Part shown: positions 52,420 through 60,547 of the stretch, piece by piece | Numbering within the stretch: the stretch's first letter is position 1 | Layout: every line of letters starts with the position of its first letter | Assembly: GCF_011799805.1 (NCBI RefSeq) | Contig: NZ_WXUB01000005.1 | Span: 124,001-188,000, forward strand | Origin: Maribellus sediminis | GTDB lineage: Bacteria > Bacteroidota > Bacteroidia > Bacteroidales > Prolixibacteraceae | Length of the DNA stretch: 64,000 bases | Reading direction: 5' to 3' | The notes under the pieces: model-generated | Told to the model about the DNA's origin: nothing | What the model saw: the letters and a program-made list of their open reading frames with translations, nothing else | Database searches by the model: none | Position numbers and translations under genes: made by a program

Positions 52420-53655
52420 TTATTCTTCATATTCAGGGTTTTGTACTTCGCCAATAAATAAAATGGCGCCGGTATCTTCCTCTGTAATTGCAAATACAAA
52501 CGGCTTATCAACCGTAAAGTATATTTTTTCGGGTCCGGGTCCTGCACTGGTAACCTCAAAAACGATGGCAGTTACCGCCGCTGCTTCGGTTCCGGTTTCG
52601 TTTACATCAATGTAAGTTTTATGAATTACTTCGCTGATATACAGCTTTTCGTCTGATATTTTTGAGAAATCGGCATTGCTTGTAAAAGCCTGCTCCATAC
52701 CCATTTGCTCGAGGATATTATTCAGCTGGCTTTTAAATCCGAACTTAAATCGGGGCATTGTTACCTGTACCTTTTGGGGCTCACTAAATTGCGAAGACCA
52801 TTCCGTCCATTTCTCCATACTCAGCTCTTTAACCAGGTCGGTGGAGGTGTATCCATCCTCCGGACGCATCACTACCATCTGGTACTGACCGTTTCCATAA
52901 GGCAATTTTACGGCCGAAAAAAGCTCATTAGCAGTATATTCCAGTTCATCGGTTTTGCTCATCATCGGAATTTCGGTGATGGTGCCGTCGTTTTTTGTAA
53001 AACGGTTCATTTTTGTGCCGTCTTCATCAAATTCTTTTGTCCAGGTTCCGTAAAAATAAATGGCATTTAAAAGCACCATTCTTGCCTGTGGCGATAAGTC
53101 TTGAATGATCGTTTTAATTTTATCGTGAGTTTTATCGGCTACCCAGGCATTGATAATGTCAACGGCTGCCGGTCCGAATTGCAGGCTTTCCACTTCGGCT
53201 TTATAAACACTTTGGTTAATATCCAGGAAACTTTGATGAATGGGGAATCCCTCTTGGTAGTAAATAGCATTGGCGATTTCAAAAACCACCTCCTCGTCAA
53301 GCGACTGCAACGCATCTACCAGCATTTCGTAAGAATTATTGATCTGATCTACAGTCAAACCGTTCAGCTTCATGGCAGTTTCCATTTCTGTTTTGGTAGT
53401 GTTATCGGCCCCGTTGTATGCCATGGCAAGTGCCAGCGAAACACTAAGCGGCGAAATCATCAGGTTTTCTTCGTTGCTGGTAGCACGAATGCGTTGAAAA
53501 AGATCGAGGCCAAAGGCATTATCCGCTTCAATCAACTGTGCCGATTTATTGTCGAGCTTAATGTTTTTTTGTTCGTCTCCCTGGTCGTCATTTGCCATGC
53601 AGCCAAACAACATCAGGAAAAACAGGAAGGGTAAAAAGATATTGATTTTATGCAT
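52420..53655 (-). CDS. Serpin-family protease inhibitor, predicted lipoprotein
   Basis: 411 residues. The signal ILFLPFLFFLMLFGC-like stretch (FLPFLFFLMLFGCMAND) has a lipobox Cys-19, so the inhibitor should be membrane-anchored. Serpin landmarks are NLMISPLSVSLALAMAYNGADN, ANAIYYQEGF, VLLNAIYFYGTW and the C-terminal FTVDKPFVFAITEE. The reactive-loop hinge is GTEAAAVTAIVFEV: Gly at P15 and small residues P12-P9, typical of inhibitory serpins. Counting from P15, the scissile bond would fall near Thr-Ser after VFEV. Probably protects the cell surface against its own or foreign proteases (inference). Confidence 0.93.
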   Translation of the reverse strand: MHKINIFLPFLFFLMLFGCMANDDQGDEQKNIKLDNKSAQLIEADNAFGLDLFQRIRATSNEENLMISPLSVSLALAMAYNGADNTTKTEMETAMKLNGLTVDQINNSYEMLVDALQSLDEEVVFEIANAIYYQEGFPIHQSFLDINQSVYKAEVESLQFGPAAVDIINAWVADKTHDKIKTIIQDLSPQARMVLLNAIYFYGTWTKEFDEDGTKMNRFTKNDGTITEIPMMSKTDELEYTANELFSAVKLPYGNGQYQMVVMRPEDGYTSTDLVKELSMEKWTEWSSQFSEPQKVQVTMPRFKFGFKSQLNNILEQMGMEQAFTSNADFSKISDEKLYISEVIHKTYIDVNETGTEAAAVTAIVFEVTSAGPGPEKIYFTVDKPFVFAITEEDTGAILFIGEVQNPEYEE

Positions 53656-53875
53656 TTGTGTTTTGCTTTATTGATTTCTGCTTTGTTGAATTGTTTTCTT
53701 GCCAGCTTGTTTTACTCTTTTCAAAAACGCTTTGTTGCATTTTTTATTCAGATTTGATTTTACGCTTCTTTACAAAGATGATACCAAGTTGGAAATGGTT
53801 GCGTTGCATTGAATTTCTGGTTAAATCCAAATTCAGTCGTTTCTAATTTAAATTCACTTTTTTCCTACCGGAGGT

Positions 53876-53905
53876 CATACTCTTTGGCTTAATCCAAAGA
53901 GTATG
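53876..53905. repeat. Perfect 12-bp inverted repeat in a 705-bp gene-free spacer
   Basis: CATACTCTTTGG (53876-53887) and CCAAAGAGTATG (53894-53905) flank CTTAAT. There is no T tract on the plus strand; on the minus strand the 3' side reads ACCTCCGG, so it is not a standard terminator. The spacer 53656-54360 shows no convincing gene. A second, weaker hairpin lies at 53992-54010 (CGGGTT...AAGCCCG). Function unknown. Confidence 0.6.
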
Positions 53906-54360
53906 CAGAAAAATCAAGGCTGCTTTTTATCTTCACCTTTCATCTTTACCCTGACTAAGTTCACGCGAGTGATCTCCTCATACCTTCGGAGCTTCTCGGG
54001 TTCACTAAGCCCGGGTTTCGATTCAAGGCTCGATTAAAAGAGGCCAACTCTTAGATGGAATGTCACCAAAAACTTTTTGAAGTTTGCAGTCCACATTTTC
54101 ATTTCAGCTGGCTCAGAAATGCCTTCTTCGTGCTGAATTTTTTTTGCTGAAGAAAAAAGTCAGTCGCAGCTTAAAGAGAAAAGTATTTCTGTATTAATAT
54201 GAGCTTCACAAAAACATTGTTCTTAATCCATGTGAAGGGGAAATTCTGAAGAGTTTTGTTTTGTTATTATATATTGAACGCAACCTTTTTATCGACAACA
54301 GCATCTATCCTCTGATTTTAGATTGATTAACCGTGCAACTGAAATGCAAATGTTGGAGGA

Positions 54361-54972
54361 GTGTTATTTACCAAATCGGTAATAATCGATACATTAGCGG
54401 CACATTTGCAATTGATTTTGGAAGACCTGAAACAAATAATAAAGGAGTGTGCCAAAGGGAATACGCGTGCTCAGGAACAACTTTACAAGTTGTTCGCGCC
54501 GAAGATGTATGGCGTTTGTCTTCGCTATTCCAAAGATAAAACCGAAGCAGAAGACAACCTGCAGGAGGGATTTATCAAGGTATTTACCGGCATAAAAAAT
54601 TTCAGGCACGAGGGTTCTTTCGAAGGTTGGATGAGAAGAATAATGGTGAATGTTTCGCTGGAGAAATTCAGAAAGCAACAGTTGATGTATCCTGTAGAAG
54701 ACATGGCGATGTACGAAGGGAACCAGGTTTCCGACGATATATTGGCGAATATTTCGGCGCAGGAAATTACAGGTTTAATTCAGGAACTGACTCCACGTTA
54801 CAGGATGGTTTTTAACCTGTATGTGTTTGAAGGGATGAGCCACGAGGAGATCAGTAAAGAGATGAACATTTCTACCGGAACTTCGAAATCGAACCTGGCA
54901 AGAGCGCGGGATGTATTAAAAAATAGGGTAAGAGCACTTTACGGAGGGCTCGATAAAAACAATACGGCTTAA
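54361..54972 (+). CDS. ECF-type RNA polymerase sigma factor
   Basis: 203 residues if started at GTG 54361; a TTG at 54418 (LEDLKQIIKECAKGN) gives a more typical 184-residue protein, so the start is uncertain. Region 2: NTRAQEQLYKLFAPKMYGVCLRY, EAEDNLQEGFIKVF and SFEGWMRRIMVN. Region 4: LTPRYRMVFNLYVFEGMSHEEISKEM followed by NISTGTSKSNLARARDVLKN. It overlaps the next gene by one base. That gene's product has an N-terminal cytoplasmic segment plus a membrane helix, so it probably acts as the cognate anti-sigma or transduction partner. Confidence 0.9.
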   Translation: MLFTKSVIIDTLAAHLQLILEDLKQIIKECAKGNTRAQEQLYKLFAPKMYGVCLRYSKDKTEAEDNLQEGFIKVFTGIKNFRHEGSFEGWMRRIMVNVSLEKFRKQQLMYPVEDMAMYEGNQVSDDILANISAQEITGLIQELTPRYRMVFNLYVFEGMSHEEISKEMNISTGTSKSNLARARDVLKNRVRALYGGLDKNNTA

Positions 54973-56387
54973 TGAAGGACGACTTACATATGGATAACAT
55001 GTTTCGTGAGAAATTTGAGGATTTCTCAGTGGAACCGCCTGCTCATGTGTGGAATAACATTCAGGAGCAAATGGTAAGCCGACGCAGGAAAAAACGAATG
55101 GCTTATATAGGCTGGATAAGTGCCGCAGCTGTGGTTGTGTTTGCTTTTATTGCTGGTTGGATGCTGAATGATAGCTCGAGCCGGATTACAGAAACCGTTG
55201 TGGAACAGCAAACTCAGCAGGTGAAACCAACACCAGAAACTAGCGAGCCGGAAACAGTTCAGGCAATAGAGCCAGCGTCTTCGGATAAACAGCTTCAGCA
55301 AACAGCATCTAAATTGAACGAAGAACGTGCCTTCTCAGCAAATGAAAATGCGTTTGTTGCCGAAGTCAAAACAACACGTGAAGTACAGCCTGCTATAACT
55401 ACTGCTGACAGACAAATTGGTAACTATGAGTTGTTGGAAGCCAGAAATGAAATTCAGTTTGTGATCAAACAAAACGGGTTGGCAGAAATTAGAAGAGAAG
55501 AAGCAACTTTTGACAAGGTGGAAATATTACCTGAAAGTGATCGTGTATTGATCGCTGAAAATGTTCAACGGCTGAACAGCAAGAAAGAGAAAAACAACGC
55601 ATGGATAGTTGGTGCACACGTATCGCCGGGCTACTCGGCACATTCTTCGAGTTATTCGAACGATTATGCACAGAATATGAACGAGGTGCAGAATGGCGGC
55701 GTGAGTAACGTGGGTGGCGGTATTTCAATTCAATATAAAACCAACAAGCGTTTGAGCATTGAAAGTGGCGTTTACTATGCACAAAATTCGCAAAGTACTG
55801 GTACTTCTAATTCATTGTTCTCGGCACCCATGTACGATTATGCCCCTGATATGAACCTGGCCGCCGACGCACCTTCATATGCCAACAATGTGAGTGTAAC
55901 GCGGGACGGAATTGCAATGAACAGTACAGCAGGAGTTGTAAAAATGAAGGGGATGCCGGCAGGAGCCGAAATTAACGCAAAAACGGAATCGCTTTCCGAC
56001 TCGTATGCAACAACTATGGTATCCGACGGTGAATTTTCGCAGGTTTTCGACTTTATCGAGATCCCGGTTTATCTGCGTTACAAATTACTCGACCATAAAT
56101 TTGGTATCGACCTAATGGGTGGATTGAGCGCAGGGATGATTGTAGGAAATAACGCCTACATGGAGAATGATTATGGCCGGCAGAATATCGGAAGTACTGA
56201 AGATATTTCTTCGGTGAATATCTCCGGAACTTTGGGCTTAGGCTTTAATTACGATCTGGGACGACACTTTTCACTGGCCATGGAACCACGCGTAAATTAT
56301 TTCCTTAATTCCATTAACACCAATCCCGACATTGATTATAAGCCATATCGTTTTGGTTGGTTTACAGGGGTTTACTATACTTTTTAA
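54972..56387 (+). CDS. Membrane protein with anti-sigma-like N-terminus and outer-membrane beta-barrel-like C-terminus
   Basis: 471 residues. The N-terminal ~35 residues (REKFEDFSVEPPAHVWNNIQEQM) are a motif common after ECF sigma genes in Bacteroidota. One transmembrane helix follows (~44-64, GWISAAAVVVFAFIAGWML). A long low-complexity Gln/Glu/Thr linker (~68-200) leads to a C-terminal domain with barrel-type strands (HVSPGYSAHSSS, GVYYAQNSQ, YLRYKLLDHKFGIDLMGGLSAG, FGWFTGVYYTF). The combination suggests a protein that could span the periplasm and link envelope state to sigma activity. This is inference; neither domain's function is demonstrated. Confidence 0.82.
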   Translation: MKDDLHMDNMFREKFEDFSVEPPAHVWNNIQEQMVSRRRKKRMAYIGWISAAAVVVFAFIAGWMLNDSSSRITETVVEQQTQQVKPTPETSEPETVQAIEPASSDKQLQQTASKLNEERAFSANENAFVAEVKTTREVQPAITTADRQIGNYELLEARNEIQFVIKQNGLAEIRREEATFDKVEILPESDRVLIAENVQRLNSKKEKNNAWIVGAHVSPGYSAHSSSYSNDYAQNMNEVQNGGVSNVGGGISIQYKTNKRLSIESGVYYAQNSQSTGTSNSLFSAPMYDYAPDMNLAADAPSYANNVSVTRDGIAMNSTAGVVKMKGMPAGAEINAKTESLSDSYATTMVSDGEFSQVFDFIEIPVYLRYKLLDHKFGIDLMGGLSAGMIVGNNAYMENDYGRQNIGSTEDISSVNISGTLGLGFNYDLGRHFSLAMEPRVNYFLNSINTNPDIDYKPYRFGWFTGVYYTF

Positions 56388-56396
56388 ATTGAATTG

Positions 56397-57440
56397 TCAG
56401 GGAGCAAACCGACCAAGACTTCTGGATAGAAAAGTTGGTGCTCCGAACCTGTAGCCGGCAAAAACCTGGAAATTTACTCCTTCGTGTGTAATCGCATTCG
56501 AGGCTTTATCCTGGTTGTAATGCTCGCGATACCCCGCCATTTGTAATCCCGCAAAAAAGCGTTTCGAATTGTATCCGAGTGATGCTGCTGCTTCTGTTCT
56601 GAAAATTGGGGCATTTAAATGATCTGTATAGCTTTCGTCGTAAAATCGTGTCATCAATTTGGTAAAAATCATACCACCGCCCGTGGCAACTCCGGCAGCG
56701 GCATACCATCTTTGGTTGATCACAAAAGTGTAAAAATAGCCCAGTGAAAGGTTGAACTCAAAGTTGTTCGATTTCTGAGAACTGTTGTTTTCTGTTAGTT
56801 CGATCTTATTGTCAATCGTATAATACCTGTAAACAAGAATTGGCAATAAACTTCCCGCGCTTTTTAACTGTCGTTCGGTCTGGTTTTCCAACGAAAGGAT
56901 GGAGTAATTGGGATTTACTTTATAGGCTGTGTAGCCATAAAATCCTTTGTACTGAAGCTCCGGAAATGTGAAATACTGATCATTTAAACCGGGGACATAA
57001 TTCGGGTTTTCAGAATAAAATCCTTTGATTTTACTGTATGATAATCGTTGAAACCAATGTTCCATGTTAACATTTGTTGCAAACTCAAAGATGTCGGATT
57101 TCCCTTTATCCCGGTTGTCGTTGTTGCCGGGTAAGAATCCCGGCGCATACCCCACTGAAAACAGAATGGAACGATAGCTGAAAAAGAGCTTCATTTTAAG
57201 ATCGGTATTGGGCTGGAGGGTGTAATTGAGGTCGCCACTATGTACCGAAAACGACTCGATGTTATTCGTAATTGCCAGTTTCAACGCCAGTTCTTGTTTA
57301 TGGCGTTCGATGTACTGATTAGCTGATCGAATGGTATCAGCTTCCTGCCCCAAACTACGTTTACTTGCAAAACTAATAAGAGTCGTAATTGCGAGTAGGA
57401 TGATGCTACCGTGAATATGCCGCAGGTTAAGTTTATACAT
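56397..57440 (-). CDS. DUF4421 family exported protein
   Basis: 347 residues with a signal-like N-terminus (GSIILLAITTLISFASKRSLGQ). The rest has the alternating aromatic strands of an outer-membrane barrel: TDLKMKLFFSYRSILFSVGYAPGFLPGN, KGKSDIFEFATNVNMEHWFQRLSY, YFYTFVINQRWYAAAGVATGGG and a terminal FQVFAGYRFG. I place it in DUF4421, a Bacteroidota family without known function. It converges on the preceding barrel gene, 9 bp apart. Confidence 0.8.
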   Translation of the reverse strand: MYKLNLRHIHGSIILLAITTLISFASKRSLGQEADTIRSANQYIERHKQELALKLAITNNIESFSVHSGDLNYTLQPNTDLKMKLFFSYRSILFSVGYAPGFLPGNNDNRDKGKSDIFEFATNVNMEHWFQRLSYSKIKGFYSENPNYVPGLNDQYFTFPELQYKGFYGYTAYKVNPNYSILSLENQTERQLKSAGSLLPILVYRYYTIDNKIELTENNSSQKSNNFEFNLSLGYFYTFVINQRWYAAAGVATGGGMIFTKLMTRFYDESYTDHLNAPIFRTEAAASLGYNSKRFFAGLQMAGYREHYNQDKASNAITHEGVNFQVFAGYRFGAPTFLSRSLGRFAP

Positions 57441-57508
57441 TCAATTTTATTATTCTATTCCAACTAAACAGGCAGTTAATTTGTTTAAAAGATAAAAAAA
57501 GAAATAGC

Positions 57509-57940
57509 ATGAAAGTAAATGTGTATTTAATTTTTGATGGAAATTGTGAGTCGGCTTTCAATTTCTACAAAGCAGCTTTTGGGAAAGAGTTTGCAATGAT
57601 CAGTCGATTTAAAGAAATGCCGCCGCAGGAAGGACAACCGCCTTTAGCACCTGAAGATGCCGAAAAGATTATGCATGTTTCGCTGCCAATCGATGGCGAC
57701 AGTGTACTGATGGGTAGCGATGGTGGCAGTAACTGGTCGGAATATCATAAGCCTGGAAATAATTTTAATGTTTCGGTGAGTACGGAAACCAGGGCTGAAG
57801 CTGATCGATTATTCGCGGCGTTATCCGAAGGAGGTGAAATTAATATGCCAATGACTGATGCCTTTTGGGGCGAATATTTTGGAATGTTTACCGATCAGTT
57901 CGGAATAAACTGGATGATCGGTTGCAGAGAACAGAATTAA
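57509..57940 (+). CDS. VOC-superfamily (PhnB/glyoxalase-like) protein
   Basis: 143 residues, one vicinal-oxygen-chelate domain. VNVYLIFDGNCESAFNFYKAAFGKEF is the first beta-alpha-beta unit with the F-G-E Glu region, and KIMHVSLPIDGDSVLMGSD and FGMFTDQFGINWMIG form the later strands. PhnB-like proteins of this length are common; most are uncharacterised. Divergently transcribed from the DUF4421 gene with a 68-bp spacer. Confidence 0.9.
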   Translation: MKVNVYLIFDGNCESAFNFYKAAFGKEFAMISRFKEMPPQEGQPPLAPEDAEKIMHVSLPIDGDSVLMGSDGGSNWSEYHKPGNNFNVSVSTETRAEADRLFAALSEGGEINMPMTDAFWGEYFGMFTDQFGINWMIGCREQN

Positions 57941-58104
57941 GAACGAGGATCAGAAGGTGATAGTATTTTATAAGCATGGAATTGAGATACTTATTTCATT
58001 TTGAAGAAATCCTCTTAAACGATTTTTGGCTATTTGATTTATAACATAATACTACTATTTTTAATTCCGAAATTATTGGAATTACAGATACTAACTTAAA
58101 CTAC

Positions 58105-58659
58105 ATGCAAAAAGTAATTCTGCTGTTGACCTTCTTGCTACTCGGAATTTATATTCATCTTTCAGCTCAGATTCCCCGTTACGAGGTGACTGTTGTAACA
58201 GCCATCGAGTCACTTATTCCTGATGGTTTGGGACGATCGCGTATGATCACCACACAGGTAAAGGTGGATTACCTCCATTTTACTTCGCAGCAAACGGAGG
58301 ATAAAAAGGACAGAAATAAGAGTAACCGGAATGACATTCGATTAAAAGATTATGAAGAAACCAAGTTGTTGAACTTGTATAATGAAGGAGGAATACGGTT
58401 TCAGAATATTGCCACAAACGATGCCCTTGTAACATCGAAAATAAACGACATGCTGGCCAATGGCTGGGAGCTTTTTTTTGTTGGTACCGGCGTGGAAAGT
58501 AAAATGGTGAGCACTTCGGTAAAAAAGGAGTTACTTAAGATGGGCATTAAAGCACTAACCAATGATGATAGCGAAGAAAAAAGTAAGAATGATCCGAATG
58601 GGATTTTTATGACGCGTTATTATTTCCGAAAAATAGTTGACCAGGAAGCAGAGAACTAA
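58105..58659 (+). CDS. Exported hypothetical protein, first of a tandem paralogue pair
   Basis: 184 residues with signal peptide VILLLTFLLLGIYIHLSAQ. The core (EVTVVTAIESLIPDGLGRSRM, DYEETKLLNLYNEGGIRFQN, NDALVTSKINDMLANGWEL, NGIFMTRYYFRK) is shared closely with the next gene. It differs by an insertion of ~25 residues before the last strand (VSTSVKKELLKMGIKALTND). A DYxETKLLNxxNxGGIRFQN motif looks like the conserved signature. No family recognised. Gap to the next gene is 41 bp, so they are likely cotranscribed. Confidence 0.75.
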   Translation: MQKVILLLTFLLLGIYIHLSAQIPRYEVTVVTAIESLIPDGLGRSRMITTQVKVDYLHFTSQQTEDKKDRNKSNRNDIRLKDYEETKLLNLYNEGGIRFQNIATNDALVTSKINDMLANGWELFFVGTGVESKMVSTSVKKELLKMGIKALTNDDSEEKSKNDPNGIFMTRYYFRKIVDQEAEN

Positions 58660-58700
58660 CAGCAAAAAATAAATCAAGAAATAGAAAGGGCAAACACTAT

Positions 58701-59216
58701 ATGAAACGAACAGTACTTTTAACAGCAATTGTTTTGATGATGAGCCTCATTTCCGAAGCACAGGAAAAACCGGTTTACGAGGTAAAAATTATCACCAGTA
58801 TTGAATCAATTATCCCGAATGGCATTGGGCGTTCGCGTTTAATCTCAACCGATTCTGATGTTGATTACCGTGAATTTACCACTACCCAAACCGAAGAGTC
58901 CGGAGATCGGAATAAAAGTGATCGCGAAGAGATCAGAATCAAGGATTACGATGAGACCAAGTTGCTGAACTTTTTTAATGTGGGAGGAATTCGTTTTCAG
59001 AACATCGCTTCAAACGATGCATTGCTTACTTCAAAGATCAACCAAATGATGTTGGATGGCTGGGATCTTGCCTTTGTGAATACAGGTGTTGAAAGTTACG
59101 GCGGAACAGATGATACCAACGGAATCTTTATCACCCGCTATATTTTTAAACGTGAAAAACCGGCTGAAACCGCCGAAAAGCCAGCAGAAACGGAATCAGA
59201 TTCTGAATCAAACTGA
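58701..59216 (+). CDS. Exported hypothetical protein, second of a tandem paralogue pair
   Basis: 171 residues with signal peptide TVLLTAIVLMMSLISEAQ. It aligns with the preceding gene's product from YEVKIITSIESIIPNGIGRSRL through DYDETKLLNFFNVGGIRFQN to NGIFITRYIFKRE, without the insertion of the first copy. The C-terminus is a low-complexity tail with two AEKPAET repeats followed by SDSESN. The pair arose by tandem duplication. Function unknown; export is likely, location beyond the inner membrane not determined. Confidence 0.75.
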   Translation: MKRTVLLTAIVLMMSLISEAQEKPVYEVKIITSIESIIPNGIGRSRLISTDSDVDYREFTTTQTEESGDRNKSDREEIRIKDYDETKLLNFFNVGGIRFQNIASNDALLTSKINQMMLDGWDLAFVNTGVESYGGTDDTNGIFITRYIFKREKPAETAEKPAETESDSESN

Positions 59217-59226
59217 TTGTTTAATT

Positions 59227-59802
59227 CTATTCCTTCAACAAGTCTGCCACAGTAATTACCCTGGCATAGCTTTTTAATGTTGCCAACGTTGATGCATGAA
59301 CATCGGCTGCTTTAACGGTTTTGTCACCGAATTTCAGATCGCGGGTGGCACAGGCATCTCCCAGCACTGTGCACCGATAGCCCAGGTCGTGAGCGGCACG
59401 TGTACCTCCTTCAAGGCACATGTGGGTCTGCATTCCGGCCAACACCACATACTTTATCTGATTTTCCAGTAAGTAATCATTTAAGCCTGTTCCCAAAAAG
59501 CAGTTTACTTCTTTTTTGGTGAATACTTTTTCCGAAGGAAGTGGCTTTACCAATTCATGAATAGCTCCTCCCGGTTCAAAATCGTGTTTTACATGAACAA
59601 CCAACCCATTGTTTTCCCGAAAATAATTCAATACTTGTTTGGCCTGAACAGCTGCCTTTTCGGGATCTACCAATTCATAAGCTCCTCCCGGAAAATAAAA
59701 TTCCTGGATGTCGATCAGGATCAAAGCAGTAGAATCAAGTTTTTGTGCAAAACTGAATAAGTTAAGCCAGCTAAAAACGATTAGGATAAGCAGTTTTTTC
59801 AT
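59227..59802 (-). CDS. Exported isochorismatase-like cysteine hydrolase
   Basis: 191 residues. A signal peptide (LLILIVFSWLNLFSFAQ) is unusual in this normally cytoplasmic family. The catalytic triad is intact: Asp in ALILIDIQEFY, Lys in FTKKEVNCF, and Cys in GMQTHMCLEGGTRAAHDLGY. The family hydrolyses amides or isochorismate; the C-terminal DVHASTLATLKSYARVITVADLL matches nicotinamidase/cysteine-hydrolase relatives. The substrate is unknown. It converges on the tandem paralogue pair. Confidence 0.9.
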   Translation of the reverse strand: MKKLLILIVFSWLNLFSFAQKLDSTALILIDIQEFYFPGGAYELVDPEKAAVQAKQVLNYFRENNGLVVHVKHDFEPGGAIHELVKPLPSEKVFTKKEVNCFLGTGLNDYLLENQIKYVVLAGMQTHMCLEGGTRAAHDLGYRCTVLGDACATRDLKFGDKTVKAADVHASTLATLKSYARVITVADLLKE

Positions 59803-60036
59803 GAGGTAATTAAGTTTTCTGAAAAATAAGAAGAATTTCTTAATTCGGAATCAGGGGAATTAGTGTTCAATATCTGCTTCTGTAAATGAATTGCAATTTC
59901 AAAAAGCTTATCTGAATTCTGAACTGAATTTAAAGTCACGAACATTTATCAATAAATGGATCATTTTTCAGTCCGACAGTTTAATCCAGGCGGTTTTCTC
60001 TTCTATGTAGCTTTTCTTTTTATGCATCTTATACAA

Positions 60037-60330
60037 TTAGCCTAACCCGGGGCGTCGTAATTCGTAGAATTACTTTGCCCCGGGCTATACTATGACGCAC
60101 TTTCAGCGCTTATTCTAAATAAGTAGCATCAGTGTCCTTTTTAGGGCTGAAAGTCCGTAATATTTCAGCCCCGGGCAAACGATCCGACGTTAGACGGAGA
60201 GTGTCGCCCGGGGAAAATGAATTGTATTAAAATAGGCGCAATTGCACAAGTTGATTGGAAATGTGACCTGTAATGCGCCGCAAATCAAAGAGCTTCTTTG
60301 AAATGCTTCGGAAAAATATGCGTATTAAAG
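60037..60330. repeat. Dispersed repeat element, copy 2 (reverse orientation relative to copy 1)
   Basis: This lies in the gene-free 59803-60547. Hairpin B: outer arms 60046-60053/60077-60084 (CCCGGGGC/GCCCCGGG), inner 60057-60063/60067-60073 (GTAATTC/GAATTAC). Hairpin A: outer 60169-60176/60206-60213 (CCCCGGGC/GCCCGGGG). Between them are CGCACTTTCAGCGC and AGGGCTGAAAGTCC. After hairpin A come GGCGCAATTGC, TAATGCGCCG and ATATGCGTATTAAAGGG, which match the flank of copy 1. Order and spacing are the same as in copy 1 when reverse-complemented; hairpin-to-hairpin length is 168 bp here and 175 bp there. Confidence 0.75.
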
Positions 60331-60495
60331 GGACGACAGGAAACTGAAAGACAATTCGACTAATTAAGTAAGTGGCTTACAAATTCATTGATTTATCCTT
60401 GCCGAGAACTACCGGCAAATTCTCCCTTCCTTCCGAAAAGGCCGGCTTTCTTACTTGCAGGGATGGATAAAACGATGAGTCACTGAACAACAAAA

Positions 60496-60526
60496 AAAGG
60501 GTGCTTCCTAAAAAGCACCCTTTCAC
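60496..60526 (-). terminator. Terminator of the transketolase gene
   Basis: AAAGGGTGCTT and AAGCACCCTTT pair around a short loop; on the minus strand a run of U residues follows. It is ~22 bp past the stop at 60548. Confidence 0.9.
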
Positions 60527-60547
60527 TCAATTTAAATATTTTGCCAA

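Noticed and set aside
53960-54035. tRNA-like stretch with GGGTTTCGATTC resembling a T-loop
   Set aside because: No complementary acceptor stem, no proper D-arm or anticodon arm, and the T-stem does not pair. Not a tRNA.
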